Shown in pieces: positions 8,996-18,229 of a stretch of 64,000 nucleotides of DNA; positions within the stretch are counted from its first letter, which is position 1; each line of letters opens with the position of its first letter. The position numbers were made by a program, and so were the translations under genes. This stretch comes from Saprospiraceae bacterium. GTDB taxonomy: Bacteria > Bacteroidota > Bacteroidia > Chitinophagales > Saprospiraceae. Under the pieces are notes generated by a model that made no database searches, was not told where the DNA came from, and worked only from the letters and a program-made list of their open reading frames with translations. The DNA lies in assembly GCA_016715985.1 (NCBI GenBank), contig JADJXD010000001.1, positions 124,001 through 188,000 on the forward strand. The letters are read 5' to 3'.

Positions 8996-11455
8996 TTATT
9001 TTCTGGAAGCTCTTAATATCTCCACTCTTCTTTCCCTTGCAGCTTTGATACTGTAAATTGAATTTCGTTCATCATAGAGATTGTCAATTACATCAGGTGG
9101 TGCCAATTCTTTACCGAAAGATATATCTGTGATTTTTAATTGTCCTGATTTAAAGTAATTTTGTAATTCCTGGTTTCCATAAATGATCATCTCATTTTTC
9201 ACACTGTTTACTCTACGTTGACCCAAAATCAGGTTATATTTGGATTCTGCACGGGGTGAAGCATAACCTTTGAAGACGAGCTCAACTTTATTTCCTGCTT
9301 CTAATTCCTGAAGTAAAGAGATCATAAAAAGTTTCAATTTTTCATAACTGCCTTTAACTTCCACTTCAAAAAACTCTTCAAATAATGACTCTGCAGTAAA
9401 CTTATCTTCCGCTTTCAAGGGTTGAGAATACTTTTGTTTGTATGTTTCTTTCCTTCCGATATAATTTGAAACCAATTCACCATATTTAGTTTTAGTAGCG
9501 GTAGATCTGCTTCTTAAATCAGGCAAGTCATTGTCGAAATACAATGCTAAAGGCAGCAAGTCCTGTAAAACAAATTTATCAAGAAATAAATCTTTTCTTA
9601 TTAAACCTGACTTGTCAAATGGTCTGGTATCCACTGTTTCAACGGCATCGGTGTAACCTTCTTTCTTTGCAGTCAGTCTATATTGCTTACCTTTGTCCAG
9701 CATAAAATAAAAGTCATTTTCCAAAGGATTAGTGATTATAACATCAGGTACAGAAGGATCTGATAAATCCGTCAATATTACAGTGGTACCTTCTAAAGGT
9801 ATTTTACCCACAAGTGTAAATGTGTACACATCCAATAACATCATATCTGTCTCCAGATACATTTTCCTTGTGATAGATTCAGAAATCTCAGCACCTATCG
9901 TGGACAAAAAGATGGTATCAGGATAATAATTATCACGGGTTGCAATAATCATATAATTCCTGTCTTCATCCAACGGAAATTTATGGTCATTTCCATCTAT
10001 ATTTGTCACAGTACCAATTTCGATACCGGAGTCTTTATCAATTAATCTGACTGTGGCACCTTTCAGGGATCTCCCCGTTAATTTATCATACGTCAATGCA
10101 TTTAAATCCAGTTCCAGTTTGATAATATCAGCTTTGTATATATCATAACAACAGGATTCAAAGTAACTGTCCAGAAAATATGCCCCCTCTCTGTTGGATG
10201 AGAAATAAGCGATTTCTGAGTTGGGTTCCAGAAAATAATAAATATCATTGTAACTGCTGTTCAACGGCGAACCTACATTCATTAACTGAGTGAAACTATC
10301 TTTTCCTTTGATGGTTTTGTAAATATCAAATCCGCCCATTCCTTCTCTACCATCTGTACTAAAAAATAAAACATTAGACTCTGAATGAAAAAACGGCGTG
10401 ATTTCATCATATGAAGTGTTTACTTCTTTGATGTTGATGGGTTCTGAAAATCCATATTTTTCATCCAAAACACTATACCATATATCCAGCTTCCCAGCCC
10501 CTCCCTGACGATCGGAGACAAAATAGAGAATCTCTTTTCCTGAAATTTTATCCAGCACAATATTTGGATGTGTGGAAGTAGTACCGGGTAAATTTATAGG
10601 AGCATTCAGCTTTTCTTCCACATCTAAAATGCTGTCAGATAATATATTGGCTGAATAAATATCACATCTGATGTCACTTCCATTTAAGTATTCACATACA
10701 GTATAATAAAATTTGGTTCCATTATGATTAATGGCTGAATTTGCGACCAACAAATCTCTCTTATTGATATCATTATCAATTAAAACAGCGGGATTTTCTT
10801 TAGATTTTTTCAGCAACTTTGAGATTTCTCTGGGAGCTATAGATTTTGATAAACTTTCTTTATATCTCATAGATGTAAAATACAATTTATCTTTATAACT
10901 ATGAGCACCTACTTCAGATGAATTTGTATTGACATCATCCGTTAGTTTATCAATAGAAATCGTTTTTTTACTGGATTCCAATAATTGTTTGGCATACGTT
11001 ATGGATGCAAGTTCTTTGCCGGCTTTAGCAGTATAAAAGCTGTCGATATCAGAATACTCGGATAGATACAGGTTATAATATAAGTCTGCATCATCGTATT
11101 TACCCATTCTCTGGTTCATTTCTGCCAGCCAGTAAGTGGCCATGGGATATCCGGTATCCTTCAAAGTATCCAGCAGAAATTGGTATTTTTCTGCGGCCCG
11201 TGCATATGCATTAAACTGTCTGGCAGATTCTGCTGCTTTAAAAACGATTTGAGGATCCTTCTCATCAAATTCAAATACATTATTAAAGTACGTCAAAGCA
11301 CCGTAATAATTTTTTTCGGCATAGGCTTTTTCGGCAGCTTCGATATATGCACGTTTTGTCTGAGCATTTAACGGACCCAAAACCAATGTTCCCAACAGTA
11401 TTACAAATAGATATTTTGACATGTTCTTTGTAGATTGACTTAATAAATAGGACAT
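8996..11455 (-). CDS. PorE-like T9SS protein: TPR, beta-propeller, carboxypeptidase-regulatory-like and OmpA domains
   Basis: An 819-residue periplasmic/outer-membrane protein with signal peptide (LFVILLGTLVLGPLNAQ). Order of parts: TPR-like helices about 30-170; PD40/WD40-like propeller about 190-430 (YFTSMRY, ILYFVSDRQGGAGKLDIW, FFSTDGREGMGGFDIY, AYFSSNREG); carboxypeptidase-regulatory-like beta-sandwich about 445-620; C-terminal OmpA-like domain about 635-819 (ELVFKGYASPRAESKYNL ... GQRRVNSVK). This is the architecture known for PorE of the type IX secretion system, which anchors the machinery to peptidoglycan. Its start overlaps the end of the upstream PorP/SprF-like gene by 16 bases. An annotated family copy may be specific to this adhesin rather than the core PorE. 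Confidence 0.85.
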   Translation of the reverse strand: MSYLLSQSTKNMSKYLFVILLGTLVLGPLNAQTKRAYIEAAEKAYAEKNYYGALTYFNNVFEFDEKDPQIVFKAAESARQFNAYARAAEKYQFLLDTLKDTGYPMATYWLAEMNQRMGKYDDADLYYNLYLSEYSDIDSFYTAKAGKELASITYAKQLLESSKKTISIDKLTDDVNTNSSEVGAHSYKDKLYFTSMRYKESLSKSIAPREISKLLKKSKENPAVLIDNDINKRDLLVANSAINHNGTKFYYTVCEYLNGSDIRCDIYSANILSDSILDVEEKLNAPINLPGTTSTHPNIVLDKISGKEILYFVSDRQGGAGKLDIWYSVLDEKYGFSEPINIKEVNTSYDEITPFFHSESNVLFFSTDGREGMGGFDIYKTIKGKDSFTQLMNVGSPLNSSYNDIYYFLEPNSEIAYFSSNREGAYFLDSYFESCCYDIYKADIIKLELDLNALTYDKLTGRSLKGATVRLIDKDSGIEIGTVTNIDGNDHKFPLDEDRNYMIIATRDNYYPDTIFLSTIGAEISESITRKMYLETDMMLLDVYTFTLVGKIPLEGTTVILTDLSDPSVPDVIITNPLENDFYFMLDKGKQYRLTAKKEGYTDAVETVDTRPFDKSGLIRKDLFLDKFVLQDLLPLALYFDNDLPDLRSRSTATKTKYGELVSNYIGRKETYKQKYSQPLKAEDKFTAESLFEEFFEVEVKGSYEKLKLFMISLLQELEAGNKVELVFKGYASPRAESKYNLILGQRRVNSVKNEMIIYGNQELQNYFKSGQLKITDISFGKELAPPDVIDNLYDERNSIYSIKAARERRVEILRASRK

Positions 11456-12474
11456 ACTTTAAATGTATTCAGGGGTTTTACATTAGCAATTATATACCTG
11501 AAATGAATTTCCGGCCCTCCTCTACTGCTTGAAAGTATTCTGTTCAACTCAGAAGAGTCAAAATCAAAACTTATACTAGCGTAATAATTATTGTATTGTA
11601 CAGCTATAACCGGAAATAAAGATCCTGCTGTTCTGTAACCTAATCCTGCATGTATCTGAATTTCATTACCTTTTTTCTGTGAAAGGTATAATTTCCCAAG
11701 ACCTCCTAAGATTGTTTCTTCATACTCCCCTTGATACTGCTGCATAAAATTCAATTGCACATCCACTTGTTCTGTTACTTTCAGGTTACCAACTGCGGTC
11801 AAAGTAAATCTTCTCGGCAATTTAGTATCTTCGGTATTGTAAAAAGCGGCAGTCGGTGGAATCATATGCAATCCGGAAACACCTAAATCCACATTTGTTC
11901 GGGAACTCAACTGATAGCGGTAGTTCAATCCCAAACCTGTTTCAAAAAAATAAATTCTTTCCAGATTTTCAAATAATTCGCCGGAGGGCAGTTGGGCATT
12001 AAATGCATCACCGCTCCATTGTTTATCCCAGGTTAAAAATTCTGTATTAAATCCCCTGGAAGCAAAACCCAGTACCAATCCCCCACTTACTATATGATTC
12101 GGGTGAAGGACTCTGTGATAGGATCCGCTGAAATTTAGAGAAGTAAGGTTTAATTTCGAATCACCTTGCCGGTCATGATTGAGATTGACTCCTGCACCGA
12201 TGAAATGTTTGGAATTATTTTTTAAGTAAAACTGCCGGTCATAAGCACCGGAAAAAGTGAACCACGGAACGGGAACAAAACGCCATTGATCCCTGATGGA
12301 AATCATAACACGATGGTCTCCGTTAAACACACCCGTTAATGCCGGATTGTGATTTTGCGGTGAATTGTAGAATTGGCTGTAGTGCAAATCCTGTCCGCTA
12401 CTCTCAAAATAATTTAAAATAAATATCAGAAATACAAAAATTCTGATGCCTTTTGTGAAAAATTGTTTTTTCAT
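11440..12474 (-). CDS. PorP/SprF-family type IX secretion outer-membrane protein
   Basis: A 344-residue beta-barrel-type protein with signal peptide (IFVFLIFILNYFESSGQ) followed by the family hallmark DLHYSQFYNSPQNHNPALTG at the mature N-terminus. PorP/SprF proteins assist secretion and surface attachment of specific type B (CHU_C) cargo; SprF does this for SprB in gliding bacteria. First gene of the operon with the PorE-like and CHU_C genes, which fits a cargo-specific set. The 140-base region upstream is AT-rich, without an unambiguous TAnnTTTG on this strand. Confidence 0.92.
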   Translation of the reverse strand: MKKQFFTKGIRIFVFLIFILNYFESSGQDLHYSQFYNSPQNHNPALTGVFNGDHRVMISIRDQWRFVPVPWFTFSGAYDRQFYLKNNSKHFIGAGVNLNHDRQGDSKLNLTSLNFSGSYHRVLHPNHIVSGGLVLGFASRGFNTEFLTWDKQWSGDAFNAQLPSGELFENLERIYFFETGLGLNYRYQLSSRTNVDLGVSGLHMIPPTAAFYNTEDTKLPRRFTLTAVGNLKVTEQVDVQLNFMQQYQGEYEETILGGLGKLYLSQKKGNEIQIHAGLGYRTAGSLFPVIAVQYNNYYASISFDFDSSELNRILSSSRGGPEIHFRYIIANVKPLNTFKVCPIY

Positions 12475-12614
12475 TATATATATATTATAAAAATTATATA
12501 TTCGTATTTAATTGCTTGTTAACATAATGCATATTTATTACAATATTTGCACCATGCACTACTATGATACTGCAAAAACCGTACTACAATATTTTTTGGG
12601 GAATTGACTTTTAT

Positions 12615-13691
12615 TTAGTTGTTTATTTCAAAAGCTACAGACTTGATTGACTTAGAACGTATGGAGTCATCAATTAGTTCATCGTTAATCATTTCATAAC
12701 TTTTCTTACTGCTAAACACTTCGGCCATATTTTTTATTTTACAAAATGGTATGTTTTTTTCTAAAAGCATACTTTCAATAAATTCGTATGTAAATGTAAA
12801 AAATATGGTTTGAAGGATTTTATTGAGGTTCACTCTGTTATTTAACCTTTTATAATTGGTATCAAAAGTAGTGTAATTCCCACTATCAGAACTCAGGGTA
12901 TTCCATAGTTTTTCAAATTGCGTGTCACTTCCGATTGCCAACATAAACACCTGATTATCGGATGACGAAAACAAATCACCATAAGGTGCAATATTGGGAT
13001 GCATCGTACCCAAAGGGCCTGCCACATGATTGCACATCAGATAATTGGATGCCTGATTGGCCAATGCTGATAAAGCACTTTTATAAAGTGAGACATGAAT
13101 AATAGCCCCTTTACCAGACTTGTTTTTCTGTAACATTGCAATCAGAATGGCTTCTTTCATTTGATGAGATGCTATAATATCAATCATCGCCACCGGCATT
13201 TTGCACAAGGTTCCATCTGTTGTCCCGGTCATAGATATATATCCTGTTTCTGCCTGCATGATCAGATCATATCCCGGTCGGGGATCATCAAAGTCATAAG
13301 CACTCAATTGTGCAATTATTAAGTGCGGATATTTTTTTCGGAGATGGTCGGGGGCAACTTCCAATTTTATAGCAACATCTTTTTGAAAATTGGATATTAC
13401 TACATCTGCATCCTTCAGTAAATTTTCCAAAATCAATTTGTCATTTTCATCTTTTAAATCCAAAAATTTTATTTGTTTCCCAAAGTTTGCAGCACAATAA
13501 TAAGCACTGTAGGGCGAAGATGGGTCTTCGGATGGTAATTTCCACTGTCTTGTAGAATCCCCACCTGAATTTTTATTTTCAATTTTGGTGACTTCTGCCC
13601 CTAATTCTGCAAAAAAGCTTCCTGTTAAAGGGCCTGCCAATACAGAAGAAATATCAATCACCTTCAGTCCTTTGAATAAATGCTGAGACAT
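12615..13691 (-). CDS. CaiB/BaiF-family CoA-transferase
   Basis: A 358-residue class III CoA-transferase or racemase. It opens with LKVIDISSVLAGPLTGSFFAELGAEVTKIE, the usual Rossmann-type start with a nucleotide-binding loop. The region GYDLIMQAETGYISMTG carries the conserved Asp expected to form the acyl anhydride. Family members move CoA between carboxylic acids or racemise 2-methylacyl-CoAs; the exact substrate is unknown. It lies 26 bases downstream of a 3-hydroxyacyl-CoA dehydrogenase and is likely co-transcribed, suggesting fatty- or aromatic-acid CoA metabolism. Confidence 0.88.
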   Translation of the reverse strand: MSQHLFKGLKVIDISSVLAGPLTGSFFAELGAEVTKIENKNSGGDSTRQWKLPSEDPSSPYSAYYCAANFGKQIKFLDLKDENDKLILENLLKDADVVISNFQKDVAIKLEVAPDHLRKKYPHLIIAQLSAYDFDDPRPGYDLIMQAETGYISMTGTTDGTLCKMPVAMIDIIASHQMKEAILIAMLQKNKSGKGAIIHVSLYKSALSALANQASNYLMCNHVAGPLGTMHPNIAPYGDLFSSSDNQVFMLAIGSDTQFEKLWNTLSSDSGNYTTFDTNYKRLNNRVNLNKILQTIFFTFTYEFIESMLLEKNIPFCKIKNMAEVFSSKKSYEMINDELIDDSIRSKSIKSVAFEINN

Positions 13692-13717
13692 AAAATTAAT
13701 TGGATAAAGAATTTATC

Positions 13718-14608
13718 TTATTTTACAAAACTAATTGAAACACTAAATTCCTTACCGGAATTGCTGTATTTATAAAAGCCTTCACCTGATTTCCTACCCA
13801 ACCTGCCTGCAGTAACCATGTTAACCAATAATGGGCAAGGTGCGTATTTAGGATTACCAAATCCATCAGACAAGACTCTCATGATTGATAAACAAACATC
13901 CAGTCCAATAAAATCTGCCAGAAACAAGGGTCCCATTGGGTGAGCCATCCCCAATTTCATAACACTGTCTATTTGTTCAACACCGGCTACCCCTTCATAT
14001 AGTGTACATACTGCTTCGTTGATCATTGGCATCAGAATTCGGTTGGCTACAAATCCCGGATAATCATTTACTTCAACCGGAATCTTATTAATTTTTTGGG
14101 ATAATTGCATCACCGTTTCAGTGACTTCATCAGACGTAGCATATCCTCTGATCACTTCTATCAATTGCATCACAGGAACAGGATTCATAAAATGCATACC
14201 GATCACTTTATCCGGACGATTAGTCACAGAAGCAATTTTTGTGATTGAAATGGATGAAGTATTGGTGGCAAGAATGCAATTTTCATTTGAATACTGATCC
14301 AATTCTTTAAATATTTTAAGCTTCAATTCGATGTTTTCGGTGGCGGCTTCGACAATCAGATCTGCATTACTTACACCTTCACTTATTGAAGTATTGGTTT
14401 TGATATTCAACAAAGTTTCTTCTTTTTGTTTCTGGTCTATCAATTCTTTTTTTATAAGTCTGTCCAGATTATTGCTGATGGTGGCTAGAGCTTTTTCCAA
14501 AGCTACCGAAGAAATATCTACTAAATTAACTTTATACCCGAAAGATCCAAATACCTGAGCAATTCCATTCCCCATAGTTCCGGCTCCGATAACTGATATG
14601 TTTTGCAT
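13718..14608 (-). CDS. 3-hydroxybutyryl-CoA / 3-hydroxyacyl-CoA dehydrogenase
   Basis: A 296-residue NAD(P)-dependent dehydrogenase oxidising (S)-3-hydroxyacyl-CoA to the 3-oxo form, as in beta-oxidation or butyrate metabolism. The N-terminal Rossmann motif GAGTMGNGIAQVFGSFGYKV is clear; GMHFMNPVPVMQLIEVI contains the catalytic His, and the C-terminal dimerisation domain includes FVANRILMPMINEAV and GMAHPMGPLFLADFIGLD. The length matches Hbd/PaaH. First gene of a two-gene unit with the CaiB-like transferase; a TACCTTTG element stands upstream. Confidence 0.93.
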   Translation of the reverse strand: MQNISVIGAGTMGNGIAQVFGSFGYKVNLVDISSVALEKALATISNNLDRLIKKELIDQKQKEETLLNIKTNTSISEGVSNADLIVEAATENIELKLKIFKELDQYSNENCILATNTSSISITKIASVTNRPDKVIGMHFMNPVPVMQLIEVIRGYATSDEVTETVMQLSQKINKIPVEVNDYPGFVANRILMPMINEAVCTLYEGVAGVEQIDSVMKLGMAHPMGPLFLADFIGLDVCLSIMRVLSDGFGNPKYAPCPLLVNMVTAGRLGRKSGEGFYKYSNSGKEFSVSISFVK

Positions 14609-14681
14609 ATAATTTTTTTATTGATTACGAAAGGTTTTACTAAAAATCAGATTTCAAAAACGAATAAATTATTGTCGGGAA

Positions 14682-14689
14682 CAAAGGTA
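14682..14689 (-). promoter_or_regulatory. -7 promoter element for the dehydrogenase/CoA-transferase operon
   Basis: On the minus strand this reads TACCTTTG (TAnnTTTG consensus), 74 bases before the start codon at 14608. Confidence 0.5.
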
Positions 14690-14762
14690 ATAAATTCGCC
14701 ATATAAAGGAATTGATTTGAAAACAAAGCATATTATCATACTATTTTTAAGTGTATTTTATA

Positions 14763-14806
14763 TAGCGGGGAGGTCGTCCCTTAAGGGATTGAGGGTCGCG
14801 GGATGA
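14763..14806 (-). repeat. Dispersed palindromic repeat copy (ACCCTC..GGGACGACC family) in 340-base gap
   Basis: Read on the minus strand this is CATCCCGCGACCCTCAATC then CCTTAAGGGACGACCTC, centred on the palindrome TCCCTTAAGGGA. It closely matches 42416-42455 and more loosely 29979-30010, 59681-59722, 60112-60150 and 62210-62306. The rest of the gap 14609-14948 holds the two divergent promoters and no gene. Confidence 0.7.
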
Positions 14807-14903
14807 TTATCATAATAATACCAATAACAAATTAATTTTTATAGTTGTGCATTATGTTATACACACTATTTAAAAGGTTCTGAAATTGGTTTTATAATTT
14901 TTA

Positions 14904-14911
14904 TATATTTG
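14904..14911 (+). promoter_or_regulatory. -7 promoter element for the kinase/pfkA/cutA operon
   Basis: TATATTTG, a full match to TAnnTTTG, 38 bases before ATG 14949. It excludes far-upstream starts. Confidence 0.6.
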
Positions 14912-14948
14912 CATCTTTAAGTTAGTGTATCCATTACAAAAAGTATTT

Positions 14949-15779
14949 ATGTTTATCATTATAGAAAGTGGTTCTACCAAAGCGGATTGGGTTATTGTGC
15001 ATGGTAGAGATCAATATACCTTTTTCACGACAGACGGCATCAATCCTGCCACTCAAAAAGAATTGTTGGATCTTCAGAACTATCCGGAGCTTCTTGCAAG
15101 TGTCCTCCGTTCAGATGCAATATACTTTTATGGTGCAGGGATTAATGATGCTTTGAGTACCCAGCGCATCACTTATTGGCTGCAAAGTTATGGCTATAAT
15201 TCAAAGTTAAAAGTAGAAGAAGATCTTTTAGCTGCTGCCAAAGCTTGTTTTGGAGACGAACCCGGAATCGTCTGTATTTTAGGTACCGGTTCAAATTCAT
15301 GTGTATATGATGGCTCTAAAATTGTTGATTCCGTGCAAACGCTGGGTTATTTTTTTAGTGATGAAGGAGGTGGAACACAAATAGGGAAAGAAGTATTAAA
15401 AGCATATTTTTATAATAATTTGCCCATAGCTGAAAGAGATATTTTTGAAGCCAACTATCCGATTACCAAAGAGGAAGTTGTTGAAAATGTGTATAGAAAA
15501 TCAGGTGGTAACAAATATGTGGCATCCTTTGCTCCGTTTCTGATGATGATAAACGGCAGTTGGAAAGAAAATCTATTAGACAGAGTTTTTAAAGAATTTA
15601 TAGAGCTCAGGATACTAAGATATACAGAACATTCTCAATACAAAATCAGATTTGTAGGTTCGATTGCATTTTACCACAGAGAATATCTGGAAAAAGCAAT
15701 GCAAACTTATGGACTGGAAATAGATGAAATAGTTCAAAAACCGGTTCACAAACTAATTGATTATCATTTAAATCATTAA
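14949..15779 (+). CDS. BadF/BadG/BcrA/BcrD-type ATPase, N-acetylglucosamine-kinase-like
   Basis: A 276-residue ASKHA-fold protein. It starts MFIIIESGSTKADWVIVHG, the phosphate-1 loop typical of Bacteroidota GlcNAc-kinase-like proteins, and has ILGTGSNSCVYDG and FSDEGGGTQIGKEVL as phosphate-2/adenosine-type loops. Probably phosphorylates an amino sugar, but the family also contains 2-hydroxyacyl-CoA dehydratase activators. An in-frame GTG at 14925 gives a longer reading, but ATG 14949 places the sugar-kinase motif at the N-terminus as usual. pfkA follows after four bases, so a sugar-phosphate role fits. Confidence 0.83.
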   Translation: MFIIIESGSTKADWVIVHGRDQYTFFTTDGINPATQKELLDLQNYPELLASVLRSDAIYFYGAGINDALSTQRITYWLQSYGYNSKLKVEEDLLAAAKACFGDEPGIVCILGTGSNSCVYDGSKIVDSVQTLGYFFSDEGGGTQIGKEVLKAYFYNNLPIAERDIFEANYPITKEEVVENVYRKSGGNKYVASFAPFLMMINGSWKENLLDRVFKEFIELRILRYTEHSQYKIRFVGSIAFYHREYLEKAMQTYGLEIDEIVQKPVHKLIDYHLNH

Positions 15780-15783
15780 TAAT

Positions 15784-16764
15784 ATGAGTAATGTAAAAAG
15801 AATTGCTGTTTTTACTTCCGGTGGAGATGCTCCGGGAATGAATGCAGCTATCAGGGCAGTAGTGAGGACGGCGGTACATCATGACCTGCATATTTATGGA
15901 ATCAACAAAGGTTATGATGGAATGGTAAATGGCGACGTAAGGAGATTGGATGTCAGTGATGTAGCCAATATCATTCAGAGAGGCGGCACCATATTAAAGA
16001 CTGCAAGGAGCAGTGCCTTTATGACACCCGAAGGACGTAAACAGGCTTACGAAACACTTTTGGCTCATGATATCGATGGTGTGGTAGCTATTGGTGGAAA
16101 TGGAACATACACCGGTGCAATGGTATTTATGAAAGAGTTTAATATTCCCTTTGTAGGTATTCCGGGTACTATAGATAACGACATTTACGGCACAGATTAT
16201 ACCATCGGATTTGATACAGCTATCAATACTGCGGTGGAGGCAGTTGACAAAATCAGAGACACGGCAGACTCTCACAACAGATTGTTTTTTGTAGAAGTCA
16301 TGGGGAGACATTCAGGGTACATAGCATTGCATACCGGAATCGGAAGCGGAGCAGGAGCGATCTTTTTACCGGAGACAAATACTTCCATAGAAGATTTATC
16401 TGACATGCTGCGAAAATCAGCCAGAAGACAAAAATTATTTAATCTGGTCATTGTAGCGGAAGGAAATCAAAATGGGGATGCGCATGAGATTGCTCAAAAG
16501 ATTAAAGCAACCAACCCTGAATATGATATTAAAGTTACCATAATTGGTCACCTTCAACGAGGTGGTTCGCCAACGGCTATGGATAGAGTACTTTCCAGTC
16601 GGATGGGACACTCTGCTGTCCTGACATTAATGCGTGGTGAAGGTGGAGTCGCCATCGGTGTGATCAATGATAAAATTACTTTTACGCCGTTTGACTCCGC
16701 TATTTCCAAAACAAAATCATTAAACAAGGAGTTGGTAAAAATGGCAGAAATATTGGCCACTTAA
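15784..16764 (+). CDS. pfkA: ATP-dependent 6-phosphofructokinase
   Basis: A 326-residue PfkA, close to the bacterial norm (~320). It phosphorylates fructose-6-phosphate in glycolysis. The ATP loop TSGGDAPGMNAAIRAVVR, GGNGTYTGA, the catalytic loop GIPGTIDNDIYGTDYTIGFD and VEVMGRHSGYIA are all present; the Gly-Gly-Asp start is of the ATP-using type. Middle gene of a tight operon (4 bases after the kinase-like gene, 7 before cutA). Confidence 0.96.
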   Translation: MSNVKRIAVFTSGGDAPGMNAAIRAVVRTAVHHDLHIYGINKGYDGMVNGDVRRLDVSDVANIIQRGGTILKTARSSAFMTPEGRKQAYETLLAHDIDGVVAIGGNGTYTGAMVFMKEFNIPFVGIPGTIDNDIYGTDYTIGFDTAINTAVEAVDKIRDTADSHNRLFFVEVMGRHSGYIALHTGIGSGAGAIFLPETNTSIEDLSDMLRKSARRQKLFNLVIVAEGNQNGDAHEIAQKIKATNPEYDIKVTIIGHLQRGGSPTAMDRVLSSRMGHSAVLTLMRGEGGVAIGVINDKITFTPFDSAISKTKSLNKELVKMAEILAT

Positions 16765-16771
16765 ATCTTAT

Positions 16772-17086
16772 ATGATGGGGTTTTTATTGTTTTACGTAAC
16801 ATTCCCGAATGAGCATGAGGCCAAACAGCTTTCAGATAGATTATTAAATGACAAAATAATCGCTTGTGCAAATATATTTCCTGTAAATAGTTCTTTCTGG
16901 TGGCAAGGGCAGTTAAGCAACGAAAATGAATGGGTCGCTTTGTATAAAACTTCCATACTAAATGAGACAAAACTTCAGAATTTCATTCAGGATCATCACC
17001 CATACGAAATCCCATGCATCATGCGATTCGAAGTACGGGCAAATGAGAAATATGAAAACTGGGTGAATGACAACACTCAAATTTAA
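16772..17086 (+). CDS. cutA: Divalent-cation tolerance protein CutA
   Basis: A 104-residue CutA1-type trimeric protein. Features: FYVTFPNEHEAKQLSDRLL at the start, IIACANIFPVNSSFWWQG (the conserved ACANI..SxYxW region) and LYKTSILNETKLQNFIQDHHPYEIPCI. CutA has been tied to copper/divalent-metal tolerance, though its direct biochemical role is unsettled. ATG 16772 is followed at once by a second ATG at 16775, either usable. Last gene of the pfkA operon. Confidence 0.93.
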   Translation: MMGFLLFYVTFPNEHEAKQLSDRLLNDKIIACANIFPVNSSFWWQGQLSNENEWVALYKTSILNETKLQNFIQDHHPYEIPCIMRFEVRANEKYENWVNDNTQI

Positions 17087-17126
17087 TCAATTAATCAAAT
17101 TTTATATTAATTTGAAAAATTGGGAT

Positions 17127-17134
17127 TATATTTG
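17127..17134 (+). promoter_or_regulatory. -7 promoter element for alkB
   Basis: TATATTTG (TAnnTTTG), 27 bases before the ATG at 17162. Confidence 0.6.
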
Positions 17135-17161
17135 TGTTCATAAATATTACAGCAATTTAGG

Positions 17162-18229
17162 ATGCGAATTACCGACATCAAATATTTATTGGCTTATATC
17201 TTTCCACTGACAACTTTTATAGCTGTGTACTCCGGTGGTTGGGTTAGTTATCTGACAGTGATTGTGACATTTGGTATAGTACCCATCCTGGAACAGAGTT
17301 TTCGTCAGGATACTGAAAATCTGACGGTTGAACTAAAAAATGAAAAAAGCAAAAGTAAATATTTTGATTTCTTGTTGTATGTCAATTTATTTTGGGTCTA
17401 TGGTATTCTCACTTACATAATTTATACCCTAAAAACTTTTGACTTAGCTCTTTACGAAATCATAGGTATCATTTTGAGTGCCGGGATTATGCTGGGAAGC
17501 AACGGAATTAATGTTGCACATGAACTGGGACACAAACAAGGATGGTTACAAAAAACTGCTGCCAAAATTCTGTTACTTCCATCACTGTATATGCATTTTT
17601 ATATAGAACATAACAGAGGCCACCACTTAAGAGTAGGAACGTTGGAAGATCCGGCCACATCCAGATATAATGAAAATATTTTCATTTTTTGGATAAGATC
17701 TATCAGAGACAGTTGGTTGTCAGCCTGGAAAATTTGTGCCGGAGATATGATTAAAAAAACTAAATCCAAATGGTCTCTTTCCAATCCTATTATACGATAT
17801 TCGATCCTTCAGGTACTTTATCTGACGGCGATAATCTTATTCTTTGGATTGAAAGTATTCCTGACCCTACTTTCCATAGCCGTTATTTCGATCTTATTAT
17901 TGGAATCTATCAACTACATAGAACATTACGGACTATTGCGAAATAAAAACAGGGATGGAAAATATGAAAGGGTTGAAAACTTTCACTCCTGGAATTCCGA
18001 TCACATTTTTGGCAGAATTATGTTATTCGAGCTCACAAGACATTCTGATCATCATTTCAAATCCAGTAAAAAATACCAGATATTAGATCATTATGATGAA
18101 AGCCCGCAACTTCCCTATGGATATCCAACGAGTATTATTATTGCTTTAATTCCACCGCTTTGGTTCGGTATAATGAATCCAAAAGTAGATAAATGGCTTC
18201 AGAAATACTACTTATCTACTGAATCATGA
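17162..18229 (+). CDS. alkB: Alkane 1-monooxygenase (AlkB family)
   Basis: A 355-residue integral-membrane non-haem di-iron hydroxylase that would convert n-alkanes to 1-alkanols using rubredoxin-delivered electrons. All histidine boxes are visible: HELGHK (120-125), EHNRGHH (149-155), NYIEHYGL (251-258) and RHSDHH (293-298). The third, NYxEHYG, is specific for alkane hydroxylases rather than desaturases. Several transmembrane helices lie before and between the boxes. It is somewhat shorter than the ~400 residues of Pseudomonas AlkB. No rubredoxin gene is nearby; an aldehyde dehydrogenase lies 2 kb away. Its end overlaps the convergent pyrophosphatase-like gene by 22 bases. Confidence 0.93.
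   Translation: MRITDIKYLLAYIFPLTTFIAVYSGGWVSYLTVIVTFGIVPILEQSFRQDTENLTVELKNEKSKSKYFDFLLYVNLFWVYGILTYIIYTLKTFDLALYEIIGIILSAGIMLGSNGINVAHELGHKQGWLQKTAAKILLLPSLYMHFYIEHNRGHHLRVGTLEDPATSRYNENIFIFWIRSIRDSWLSAWKICAGDMIKKTKSKWSLSNPIIRYSILQVLYLTAIILFFGLKVFLTLLSIAVISILLLESINYIEHYGLLRNKNRDGKYERVENFHSWNSDHIFGRIMLFELTRHSDHHFKSSKKYQILDHYDESPQLPYGYPTSIIIALIPPLWFGIMNPKVDKWLQKYYLSTES

Noticed and set aside
14603..14806. 67-codon open frame in the gap before the kinase-like gene
   Set aside because: It overlaps a promoter and a dispersed palindromic repeat; no conserved sequence.
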